Origin: Stenotrophomonas maltophilia
GTDB lineage: Bacteria > Pseudomonadota > Gammaproteobacteria > Xanthomonadales > Xanthomonadaceae
Assembly: GCA_002386405.1 (NCBI GenBank)
Contig: DGIP01000169.1
Span: 690 to 17,180, forward strand
Length of the DNA stretch: 16,491 nucleotides
Direction of reading: 5' to 3'
A program made the position numbers and the translations under genes. Within the stretch, counting starts at the first letter, position 1; each line of letters opens with the position of its first letter. Shown piece by piece: positions 7,665-13,934 of this stretch. The notes below the pieces were generated by a model, which saw only the letters and a program-made list of their open reading frames with translations, was not told the DNA's origin and did no database searches.

Positions 7665-7763
7665 CTAGCCCTGGTCGCAGTCCCGCGTTGGCCGCGCACG
7701 ATTATTCGCGCGCAGATTATTGCGGTTGTTGGTGTTGACGGCGGTGGCCAGGAGCGTGGACAT
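7665..7763 (-). CDS. Putative asparagine-rich leader peptide of asnB
   Basis: This is a 32-codon open frame from ATG (7763-7761) to TAG (7667-7665). Residues 9-22 read VNTNNRNNLRANNR, with seven Asn codons among residues 10-21 (three AAC, four AAT). It has no resemblance to a protein domain. It ends 28 nt before the terminator palindrome, which is itself just upstream of asnB, whose product makes asparagine. That is the arrangement of leader peptides in amino-acid attenuators such as those of trp, his and thr operons, with the control codon matching the end product. No good ribosome-binding site is seen before the ATG; a candidate promoter at 7770-7798 would make the mRNA leaderless or nearly so. 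The function is inferred from composition and position only. Confidence 0.75.
   Translation of the reverse strand: MSTLLATAVNTNNRNNLRANNRARPTRDCDQG
7682..7694 (-). promoter_or_regulatory. Candidate antiterminator segment of the asnB attenuator
   Basis: On the minus strand, CGGCCAACGCGGG (7694 to 7682, leader codons 24-28) can pair with CCCGCATCGGCCG (7633 to 7621), the first arm of the terminator. There are two uninterrupted 5-bp GC blocks plus one A-U, 11 of 13 positions paired. This pairing excludes the terminator. A ribosome stalled on the upstream Asn codons would leave this segment free, while one moving to the stop codon would cover or unfold it. A small hairpin CGCGC (7712-7708)/GCGCG (7697-7693), with the last two Asn codons in its loop, overlaps its first bases and could be the competing 1:2 structure. 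Confidence 0.6.
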
Positions 7764-7769
7764 GGATCG

Positions 7770-7798
7770 ACCGTACCGCCGTTTTGGCCGTGGCGCAA
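7770..7798 (-). promoter_or_regulatory. Candidate promoter of the asnB leader transcript
   Basis: On the minus strand, TTGCGC (7798-7793) and TACGGT (7775-7770) are separated by exactly 17 bp. Each matches the sigma-70 consensus at only 3 of 6 positions. A start 7 bp downstream would fall on the leader-peptide ATG, which would explain the missing ribosome-binding site. Confidence 0.28.
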
Positions 7799-7814
7799 CT
7801 GTTGCGGGCGCAAC
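7792..7814. repeat. GGCGCAAC direct and inverted repeats upstream of the asnB leader
   Basis: GGCGCAAC occurs at 7792-7799 and 7807-7814, with the inverse GTTGCG at 7801-7806 between them. This gives the palindrome CGCAAC-T-GTTGCG at 7794-7806. It overlaps the candidate -35 of the leader and lies in the divergent region shared with the lipoprotein gene. It could be an operator, but no known regulator site is recognised. Confidence 0.3.
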
Positions 7815-7843
7815 CGATTCAGCCCCCGACGTGCCCGCTCCCG

Positions 7844-7849
7844 GATAAT
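7844..7849 (+). promoter_or_regulatory. Candidate -10 element for the Sel1-repeat lipoprotein gene
   Basis: GATAAT matches TATAAT at 5 of 6 positions and lies 26 nt before the ATG at 7876. No convincing -35 is visible. Confidence 0.35.
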
Positions 7850-7875
7850 CCACGCCTGCCTCCTGGAACTCACGG

Positions 7876-8748
7876 ATGAATCCCCTTCGTTTCCGCCTGT
7901 CGCTTTCCGCGCTGGCGCTGCTGGCCCTGGCCGCCTGCACCACCGCCCCCAACCGCCCCACCAGCGATACCGAGGTGACGCTGGTCACCGCCGCCGAGCG
8001 TGGCGGCATCGATGACATGCTCGAGCTGGCCAAACAGTACGAGCGCTGGAACGACCGCCGGGCGCTGGACTGGTATGAGCGCGCCGCGGCCGCCACGCCC
8101 TGGACCTTCCGCAATACCGCGGCAGAAGACGCACTGGGGCGGATCTGGGCCAGCGGAACGTTCTACACCGGCGACCGCCCGGAAAACATCCCACCGCCGG
8201 TGCTGCGCGCATCAGCGCGCAAGGGCGAACGCTGGTACCTGGCCGCCGCCAATCACGGCAGCCCGGGCGCGATGCTGGATCTCGCCAAGTTCTACCGTGA
8301 ACGGGGGTACGCAGCGGAAGCGCTGCGCTGGGACCTGCGCATCACGGTCTACCAGCGCTATTGGTCCAGCAGTTCACGGCTGCCCGACGCGATCGCACCC
8401 AGCGCAGGTGTGCTGCATCCGCTGGTGCTCGACATCCAGCGGCGCGCGATGCGGGGCGACGCGCAGGCACAGGTCGATCTTGGCGCCCTGTATGAAAAAG
8501 GGTTGGGCCTCGGGATCGAGCGCGATCCTGCGATGGCGCTGCACTGGTACCGGAAGGCTGCGCTGCAGGGAAATGTGTTCGGTCAGTACTTCACCGGGCT
8601 GATCCTGGGGCGTGCGCCGCCAGGGGTGCCGAGCGATGTGGATGCGGCGGCGGGATGGTTCGCCAAGGCCGAGGCGCAGAAGTTCTTCCTTGCTGGCGAA
8701 TCGTATTGGCGCAAGGGCATCCAACCGGCGTTCTGGACGTTCGATTGA
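7876..8748 (+). CDS. Sel1-like repeat (SLR/TPR) lipoprotein
   Basis: This is a 290-residue predicted lipoprotein. The N-terminus is a short basic/polar stretch, a hydrophobic core and the lipobox LAAC, with the lipidated Cys at residue 21. Thr follows it rather than Asp, suggesting the outer membrane. The mature part is made of Sel1-like helical pairs. The clearest is about residues 195-240 (GDAQAQVDLGALYEKGLGLG, then AMALHWYRKAALQGN), followed by AAAGWFAKAEAQ. Weaker copies are near residues 38-75 (LALDWYERAAAA type) and 112-155 (RWYLAAANHGSPGAMLDLAK). Such repeats serve as protein-protein contact surfaces; no catalytic motif is seen and the partner is unknown. It diverges from the asnB leader, and the pentapeptide-repeat gene follows 72 bp downstream on the same strand, possibly in one transcript. 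Confidence 0.85.
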   Translation: MNPLRFRLSLSALALLALAACTTAPNRPTSDTEVTLVTAAERGGIDDMLELAKQYERWNDRRALDWYERAAAATPWTFRNTAAEDALGRIWASGTFYTGDRPENIPPPVLRASARKGERWYLAAANHGSPGAMLDLAKFYRERGYAAEALRWDLRITVYQRYWSSSSRLPDAIAPSAGVLHPLVLDIQRRAMRGDAQAQVDLGALYEKGLGLGIERDPAMALHWYRKAALQGNVFGQYFTGLILGRAPPGVPSDVDAAAGWFAKAEAQKFFLAGESYWRKGIQPAFWTFD

Positions 8749-8820
8749 ACGAGGCTGTACACACTCGCCGCGCACCTTCAAGTCTGCCGGCGGGCACGCG
8801 CTTCGGCCAGAATGGACGCC

Positions 8821-9504
8821 ATGAGTACCGCCACGTTCCGCGATGAAACCCTCTCCCGCGCCCGCATGCAGGCCATCGTCGCCGCGCATCCGCGTGCAGC
8901 CGTGTTCGAGGACTGCAGCTTCGACAATGCCGATTTCTCGCGGCTGGACATGGACGGCTTCCAGTTCATCCGCTGCTCGGTGGCCGGTACGTCATGGCTG
9001 GCCGCCTCGCTGGAGGAAAGCCGATGGGACAAATGCCGGGGCGGCCAATGCGATTTCAGCTCCGCGCTGCTCAGCGATGCGGTGTTCTCGCACTGCGATC
9101 TGAACAACAGCCACTGGCGCCGCGCCACGCTGTCGTCGGTACGCTTCGAGGACTGCAAGCTCACCGGCGCGCACCTGCAGGAGGTGACCGGCTGGGCGCT
9201 GGAGTTCCGCGATTGCCTGCTGGTCAGCGCGGACCTGCGCGGGTTGTCGTTCCGCAAAGCCACGCTGCAGGGGATGGATTTTTCCGATGCGGAGCTGTCC
9301 GGCTGCGACTTCCGCGATGCCGTATTCGAAGGCGGCAGCCTGCGCAACGCGCACACCCGGCTGACCCGGTTCGAGGGCGCGGACCTGCGGGGCACCGACA
9401 TCAGCGGCTTGAACGTGATGGATGCCAAGCACTTCAAGAAGGCCGTGATTTCGCAGCGGCAGGCGGCGGCCGCGTTGGCCGCGTTCGGGTTGATCGTGGC
9501 CTGA
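8821..9504 (+). CDS. Pentapeptide-repeat protein with Qnr/MfpA-like layout
   Basis: This is a 227-residue protein in which most of residues ~20-200 follow the five-residue periodicity A(D/N)(L/F)xx of a right-handed quadrilateral beta-helix. Examples are CSFDNADFSRLDMDGFQF, CDFSSALLSDAVFSHCDLNN, DFSDAELSGCDFRDAVF and FEGADLRGTDISGLNV. It ends with a short helical tail (QRQAAAALAAFGLIVA), like the C-terminal dimerisation helix of Qnr and MfpA proteins, which mimic DNA and bind gyrase or topoisomerase IV. The sequence does not read like the S. maltophilia Smqnr protein, and a topoisomerase role is speculative. The start is uncertain: ATG 8821 is used, an in-frame ATG lies at 8812, and neither has a clear ribosome-binding site. 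No signal peptide is seen, so it is probably cytoplasmic. Confidence 0.82.
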   Translation: MSTATFRDETLSRARMQAIVAAHPRAAVFEDCSFDNADFSRLDMDGFQFIRCSVAGTSWLAASLEESRWDKCRGGQCDFSSALLSDAVFSHCDLNNSHWRRATLSSVRFEDCKLTGAHLQEVTGWALEFRDCLLVSADLRGLSFRKATLQGMDFSDAELSGCDFRDAVFEGGSLRNAHTRLTRFEGADLRGTDISGLNVMDAKHFKKAVISQRQAAAALAAFGLIVA

Positions 9505-9512
9505 AGCAAAGG

Positions 9513-9529
9513 ACCGACCAACGGTCGGT
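9513..9529. repeat. Degenerate SMAG/REP hairpin between converging genes
   Basis: ACCGACC (9513-9519), AAC and GGTCGGT (9523-9529) form the same core as the SMAG elements but without a recognisable GTAG/CTAC head. It occupies the 37-bp gap between the pentapeptide gene stop and the dapE stop, where no other terminator is visible. Confidence 0.6.
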
Positions 9530-9541
9530 TCTCGCGTCGCG

Positions 9542-10669
9542 TCAGGCCAACAACCGCTCGACCAGGCGCTGGTACAGCGCCGGCAATGCTTCGAGGTCGG
9601 CGACCGACACATTCTCATCCACCTGGTGGATGCTTGCGTTGACCGGCCCTACTTCGATGCACTGTGCGCCCAGCGGTGCGATGAAGCGCGCGTCCGAGGT
9701 GCCGCCGCCGGTGCTTTCTTCCGGCGCAGCGCCGGCGAACTCGCCCAGCACCTCGCGTGCCACCCGGCGCAGCGTGCCTTCCGGGGTGTAGAACGGTTCG
9801 CCGCTGCGGTGCCACTTCAGCCGGTACTCCAGGCCATGGCGGTCCAGCAGCGCGGTGATCTCCTGTTCGAGTTTCGGCGCGTTCCAGAGCGGGTTGTAGC
9901 GCAGGTTGAACAGCACCTGGAGCTCACCCGGAATCACATTGTTGGCACCGGTGCCGGCGTGGATGTTGGACACCTGCAGGCTGGTCGGCGGGAAGCTCTC
10001 AAACCCATCGTCCCAGTGCCGCGCGGTCAACTCGGCCAGCGCCGCAGCGGCCAGGTGGATCGGGTTGCGCGCCTTGTGCGGGTACGCCACGTGGCCCTGC
10101 ACGCCCTGCACGGTCAGCGTGCCCGACAGGCTGCCGCGCCGGCCGACCCGCAGCAGGTCGCCGAGCACGGCAGTGGAGGACGGCTCGCCGGTGATGCACC
10201 AGTCGATCTTCTGGCCGCGCTCCCGGAACAGGTCCGCGACCCGGCGCACGCCGTCGATGGCATCGCCTTCTTCATCGCTGGTCAGCAGCACGGCCAGCGT
10301 GCCGGGGTGATCCGGATGGGCGGCCACGAACTGTTCGGCCGCGACCACGAATGCGGCCACGCTGCCCTTCATGTCCGCCGCGCCGCGCCCATACAGCACG
10401 CCGTCGCGGATCTGCGGATCGAACGGATCGCTGGTCCACGCGTCGACCGGCCCACTCGGCACCACGTCGGTATGGCCCAGCAGCACCAGCACCGGGGCGC
10501 CCTGCCCGTGCGTGGCCCACAGGTTGTCAACCTCGCCCAGGCGCAGGTGTTCGCAGGCAAACCCGGCACGCTGCAGGCGCCCGGCCAGCAGCGCCTGGCA
10601 GCCGGCGTCTTCGGGGGTCACCGAGGGGCGTGCGATCAGGTCGCAGGTCAGTGCAACGACGTCGTTCAC
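9542..10669 (-). CDS. dapE: Succinyl-diaminopimelate desuccinylase
   Basis: DapE hydrolyses N-succinyl-LL-diaminopimelate to LL-diaminopimelate and succinate, in the succinylase branch of lysine and cell-wall precursor synthesis. It is a di-zinc M20-family enzyme of 375 residues, the same length as E. coli DapE. Visible metal and catalytic motifs are H66 and D68 ([12 protein letters not shown]), D99 ([11 protein letters not shown]) and E133-E134 (TSDEEGDA). The dimerisation-domain segment [14 protein letters not shown] and the late [12 protein letters not shown] and [12 protein letters not shown], with the last metal His, follow. The GTG start at 10669 is chosen because it overlaps the yffB stop codon as GTGA, because GGGGTGGG lies just upstream, and because this gives the family length; an in-frame upstream extension reads as non-DapE sequence. 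It is translationally coupled to yffB, an order also seen in E. coli. Confidence 0.96.
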   Translation of the reverse strand: MNDVVALTCDLIARPSVTPEDAGCQALLAGRLQRAGFACEHLRLGEVDNLWATHGQGAPVLVLLGHTDVVPSGPVDAWTSDPFDPQIRDGVLYGRGAADMKGSVAAFVVAAEQFVAAHPDHPGTLAVLLTSDEEGDAIDGVRRVADLFRERGQKIDWCITGEPSSTAVLGDLLRVGRRGSLSGTLTVQGVQGHVAYPHKARNPIHLAAAALAELTARHWDDGFESFPPTSLQVSNIHAGTGANNVIPGELQVLFNLRYNPLWNAPKLEQEITALLDRHGLEYRLKWHRSGEPFYTPEGTLRRVAREVLGEFAGAAPEESTGGGTSDARFIAPLGAQCIEVGPVNASIHQVDENVSVADLEALPALYQRLVERLLA

Positions 10670-11028
10670 GCGCCCACCCCGAACCGCTGCTTGAAGCCGT
10701 TGTCCGAAAAGCCCTGGGTCATCACGCCATCCGCCGTGACCACCACCGGGCGCTTGATCAGCTGCGGGTACTCGCGCAGCAGCAGCTTCCATTCGGCATC
10801 GGAGGCGGCGGCCTTGCGGTTCTCGGGCAGCTGCCGCCAGGTGGTCGAGGAACGGTTCACCAGCGCGGGGAAGCCACCGGCCTGCGCCGCCCAGTCAACC
10901 AGGGTTTCCGGGCTGGGCTTGTGCTCGCGGTAGTCGACGAAGGTGTAGGCCACCTGGAAACGGTCGAGCCACTTGATGGCCTTCTTGCAGGTGTCGCAGT
11001 TCTTGAGGCCGTAAAGGGTGGTGGTCAT
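10666..11028 (-). CDS. yffB: ArsC/Spx-family thioredoxin-fold protein (YffB-like)
   Basis: This is a 120-residue small cytoplasmic protein of the ArsC-like YffB group. The N-terminus [20 protein letters not shown] carries C11-D-T-C14, a CxxC-type pair where E. coli YffB has a single Cys (CDTI). Later conserved parts are [15 protein letters not shown] and [11 protein letters not shown]. Related proteins are glutathione-dependent thiol reductases or structural relatives of arsenate reductase. Arsenate reduction is not implied here, because no other ars gene is near. It overlaps dapE by 4 bp, as one operon, and this pairing is conserved in other gammaproteobacteria. It has no strong ribosome-binding site. 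A candidate promoter lies at 11077-11082. Confidence 0.9.
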   Translation of the reverse strand: MTTTLYGLKNCDTCKKAIKWLDRFQVAYTFVDYREHKPSPETLVDWAAQAGGFPALVNRSSTTWRQLPENRKAAASDAEWKLLLREYPQLIKRPVVVTADGVMTQGFSDNGFKQRFGVGA

Positions 11029-11076
11029 TGCCGGCAGATACTCGTGCAGGGGTTCAACGGGGTTGCGTCAATCGCG

Positions 11077-11082
11077 AGTATA
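11077..11082 (-). promoter_or_regulatory. Candidate -10 of the yffB-dapE operon
   Basis: On the minus strand TATACT matches 5 of 6 positions of TATAAT, about 49 nt upstream of the yffB ATG. It overlaps a small inverted repeat, GCGAG (11074-11078) and CTCGC (11085-11089) around a 6-nt loop. No good -35 is visible. Confidence 0.35.
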
Positions 11083-11111
11083 GCCTCGCACCGGCAGCAC
11101 ACGCCTGCTGC

Positions 11112-12806
11112 TCACCCATAGGCGTCCTGGCCATTGAGCAGGCGCAACAGAGAGCGCTGCCAGGACGACAACCCGGAGTCGAACGGCACGTCCGTTCCCA
11201 TGACGGGCCTTCCGTCGAGGCCGACGACCAAGGCCAGTTGCGACGAAAGGAAGCCGCGCATGCTCTGCAGCTGCCACGCATACTGCGGTGCGTCGAACGG
11301 GTCGGCGGCGTACAACCGCATGCACACACTGTCCATATCCAGCAGCATCTGCACCCGCTGCGAGTCGTTCAACGTGGTACGGCCTGCCTCGATCGAGATG
11401 ATCAGCGCGTTGGTAGCGGAGATGGCCTCCTCGCGATCGAAGCGATCGCTCTGTTCGCCCAGCCGAAGCAGTTCACCGGCCGCCTGGCTGAAGCGCCCGA
11501 GCTCGGCAGGCGGCTCATAGGGGGCGAATTCAGCCGACAGTGGACGGGGCGCCGGGGCGGGCATGAGCGCGGGAAAATCCTGGATGCCTTGCTGCACCTC
11601 GCGCGGAGGCTGCATTCCCTGGCGCACCACGGCGGCGAAGTTCCGGCCGTCGTGCGGGTTGTCCGCCAGTGGGCCGCGTTCGGCTTCCTGCAAGGCGAAG
11701 CGGTCCTTCATCCACTGCGGCTTCTGGTCCAGCCACCGGCCGTAATAGTGGGCGCTGTAAGCCATGTTGTCGCGCGGGTCCTTGACCGGGGTGAAGCCGC
11801 GATAGGTGGTGTCTCGCTGGTCCCAGATGCCGCGTGAGAGGCGCCGCGCCTCTTCGATGACCGGCTTCAGGGCACGCGCCGCGTTGAGCTGCAGCGTCTC
11901 GGCATGCAACAGCCGCCCGCGCTTCTGGCCCAGCGCGCCCAGCTGGCGCAGGTATTGCACGCCGTACTTGGCCAGCAGGGCCAGGGTGCGGCTTTCCCAC
12001 GCCACCAGCAGGTCCGGCTGTACCGCCAGCAGCTCAGGCATCACCTGCAGCAGGGTGTCGGCCGCCGGCCGCGGCAATGCGCCGGTGCTGCGGCGGGACA
12101 GCTGGTATTCGGACGCACGCAGTGCACTGACCAGCCCGAACGCAAGCGTTGCGCCATTGATCGCGTGTACGGGGTGCTGACGCAGCAACGCCTCGAAGAT
12201 CGGCACCAGATGGTTGATGATCGTCTGGCAGCAACCCTGCTGCAGCGCTGCGTGATTCATCAGCTCGCCGAGGTGGAACATGATCACACTGGCGTTTTCC
12301 ATCGTGAACTGTTTCCGCGAGGCGACCACCCTGGTGCAGGCTTGGGCTGCCGCCGAAAGCCGGCGTTCGTCCAGGACCAGCGCACCACGCTGGTCCACCA
12401 GTTTGCACAGGATGTTGAGCGCCTTCCCCAGGTAGATGTTCGAGGCGCGCTGCTCGTGCTCCGCATCACCATGCACGATGCTGCCGGCCATGACCTGGCC
12501 GAGCTTTTCCAGATCCGCGTTTGCCGTGGACAGATCGCCGTACTTGACGATCTTCTGGTACAGCGCCGAGACGATGTAGTCGGCTTCCGTGAGGCGCGTG
12601 GAGTGCTCCCCTACCGGCACATGCGGCATGCCGATGTATCCCGGCGCATTGAAGATGTCGCTGGGGATGGGGGAAACGCCAGATGCACTGCCGGCTGACG
12701 GAACGACGCGCGGCATCGGCAGCAGCCCATGCGCCGCGTGCCGGATCACCGGCACCGCGTTGATTACGTTTTCCAAGACGAGCCCTCTGCCAGAAAGCGG
12801 CAGCAT
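11112..12806 (-). CDS. Unrecognised 564-residue helical protein
   Basis: I do not recognise this protein. It is a long open frame on the sense strand of the operon region. There is no signal peptide or membrane segment; residues 1-70 are low in order and rich in Pro, Ser and Val, and 75-330 look helical. The helical part has loosely repeated blocks near 122-165 (NIYLGKALNILCKLVDQRG), 168-210 (NASVIMFHLGELMNHAALQ) and 220-265 (NGATLAFGLVSALRASEYQ), about 45 residues apart with Leu-rich helices. A Pro-rich linker near 415-435 (PALMPAPAPRP) is followed by a second helical domain. The layout recalls large helical-repeat effectors of plant pathogens, but this is only resemblance. ATG 12806 has no clear ribosome-binding site. 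An in-frame TTG at 12776, with AGAGGG 6 nt before it, is an alternative start. It lies between dapD and yffB. Confidence 0.7.
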   Translation of the reverse strand: MLPLSGRGLVLENVINAVPVIRHAAHGLLPMPRVVPSAGSASGVSPIPSDIFNAPGYIGMPHVPVGEHSTRLTEADYIVSALYQKIVKYGDLSTANADLEKLGQVMAGSIVHGDAEHEQRASNIYLGKALNILCKLVDQRGALVLDERRLSAAAQACTRVVASRKQFTMENASVIMFHLGELMNHAALQQGCCQTIINHLVPIFEALLRQHPVHAINGATLAFGLVSALRASEYQLSRRSTGALPRPAADTLLQVMPELLAVQPDLLVAWESRTLALLAKYGVQYLRQLGALGQKRGRLLHAETLQLNAARALKPVIEEARRLSRGIWDQRDTTYRGFTPVKDPRDNMAYSAHYYGRWLDQKPQWMKDRFALQEAERGPLADNPHDGRNFAAVVRQGMQPPREVQQGIQDFPALMPAPAPRPLSAEFAPYEPPAELGRFSQAAGELLRLGEQSDRFDREEAISATNALIISIEAGRTTLNDSQRVQMLLDMDSVCMRLYAADPFDAPQYAWQLQSMRGFLSSQLALVVGLDGRPVMGTDVPFDSGLSSWQRSLLRLLNGQDAYG

Positions 12807-12844
12807 AGGCAGGAAGCAGACGCAGCGCGCGAGGCGGATGCGTC

Positions 12845-12868
12845 ACGGGGCATCGAGCGATGCCCCGT
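12845..12868. other. Hairpin between dapD and the downstream gene
   Basis: ACGGGGCATC (12845-12854) pairs with GATGCCCCGT (12859-12868), a 10-bp stem with a 4-nt loop, 14 bp downstream of the dapD stop. On the minus strand no U-tract follows; on the plus strand only TTT. It could stabilise the dapD mRNA end or assist termination, but it is not a canonical intrinsic terminator. Confidence 0.5.
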
Positions 12869-12881
12869 TTACGTCATCGGC

Positions 12882-13934
12882 TCAGTCGGCCAGGCCGCGC
12901 AGCAGCTCGTTGACGCTGGTCTTGCTGCGGGTCTTGGCATCCACCTGCTTGACGATCACCGCGCAGTACAGCGAGTGCGAACCGTCCTTGGACGGCAGCT
13001 GGCCGGACACCACCACGCTGTACGGCGGCACCGAGCCGTAGCTGATCTCGCCGGTGGCGCGGTTGTACACGCGGGTGCTCTGGCCAAGGAACACGCCCAT
13101 GCCGATGACGCTGTGGTGGCCGACCACGAAGCCTTCCACCACTTCCGAACGTGCACCAATGAAGCAATGGTCTTCGATGATGGTCGGGCTGGCCTGCAGC
13201 GGCTCCAGCACGCCACCGATGCCCGCGCCGCCGGACAGGTGGCAGTGCTTGCCGATCTGCGCGCACGAGCCCACCGTGGCCCAGGTATCCACCATGGTGC
13301 CTTCGCCGACATAGGCGCCGATGTTGGTGAAGCTGGGCATCAGCACCACGTCCTTGCCGAAGTAGCTGCCACGGCGCGCGATCGCACCGGGCACCACGCG
13401 CACGCCGGCACGGCGGAACTTGGCTTCATCGAAGCCGGCGAAGCGCGATTCCACCTTGTCCCAGAACGGCGCCGGGCGCGCATCCACCACCGCCATGTCG
13501 TTGACGCGGAAGTACAGCAGCACCGCCTTCTTCAGCCACTCGTTGACCTTCCAGCCACCGTGGCCATCGGGCTCGGCCACGCGGAATTCACCGGTTTCCA
13601 GCCCATCGATGACGCGGCCGACCAGCGGCTTGGTCGAGCCTTCGATTTCATGCAGGGTCAGCGTGGCGCGGCGCTCGAAGGCGCTCTCAATGCCGAACTT
13701 GAGTTCTTCCACGCCCGGGGTAGCCGGCTTGCGCAGCGACTTGCGCGCGATGTTCTCGGCGCGCTTGGCCGCCGTTTCGGCCGCGCTGCTGGCCGCGGTC
13801 TTCTTGACCGGCGCCTTCTTCACGGCCGGCGCGGCTTTCTTCGCAGTGGTCTTCTTCACGGCCGGCGCAGCGGCAACGGTCTTCTTGGCCGCCGCGGTCT
13901 TGGCGGCAGTCTTCTTGGCAGGCTTGGTGGCCAT
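12882..13934 (-). CDS. dapD: Tetrahydrodipicolinate N-succinyltransferase with a Lys/Ala-rich N-terminal tail
   Basis: DapD transfers succinyl from succinyl-CoA to tetrahydrodipicolinate in lysine/diaminopimelate synthesis; it is a trimeric left-handed beta-helix enzyme of the cytoplasm. Residues ~78-350 align with the whole E. coli enzyme (274 residues): [80 protein letters not shown] and [12 protein letters not shown]. The first ~70 residues are extra and resemble a histone H1 tail: 14 Lys among residues 1-45, six KK pairs, mostly Ala/Thr/Val/Pro otherwise, and no acidic residue before E53. The ATG (13934) overlaps the glnD stop as TGATG, with GGAG upstream, so the long form is probably translated. 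A GTG at codon 75 could give a family-length protein but has no clear ribosome-binding site. The glnD-dapD order is also found in E. coli. Confidence 0.94.
   Translation of the reverse strand: MATKPAKKTAAKTAAAKKTVAAAPAVKKTTAKKAAPAVKKAPVKKTAASSAAETAAKRAENIARKSLRKPATPGVEELKFGIESAFERRATLTLHEIEGSTKPLVGRVIDGLETGEFRVAEPDGHGGWKVNEWLKKAVLLYFRVNDMAVVDARPAPFWDKVESRFAGFDEAKFRRAGVRVVPGAIARRGSYFGKDVVLMPSFTNIGAYVGEGTMVDTWATVGSCAQIGKHCHLSGGAGIGGVLEPLQASPTIIEDHCFIGARSEVVEGFVVGHHSVIGMGVFLGQSTRVYNRATGEISYGSVPPYSVVVSGQLPSKDGSHSLYCAVIVKQVDAKTRSKTSVNELLRGLAD

Noticed and set aside
10670..10792. Upstream extension of dapE to 10792
   Set aside because: The extra 41 residues are the yffB sequence read in another frame. 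The GTG at 10669 overlapping the yffB stop gives exactly the E. coli DapE length.
10666..11028. Arsenate-resistance gene
   Set aside because: The protein belongs to the ArsC-like fold, but it is of the YffB group next to dapE, with no other ars genes nearby, so arsenate reduction is not supported.
12845..12868. Intrinsic terminator of dapD
   Set aside because: The stem is strong but has no U-tract on the minus strand, so it is listed only as a hairpin.
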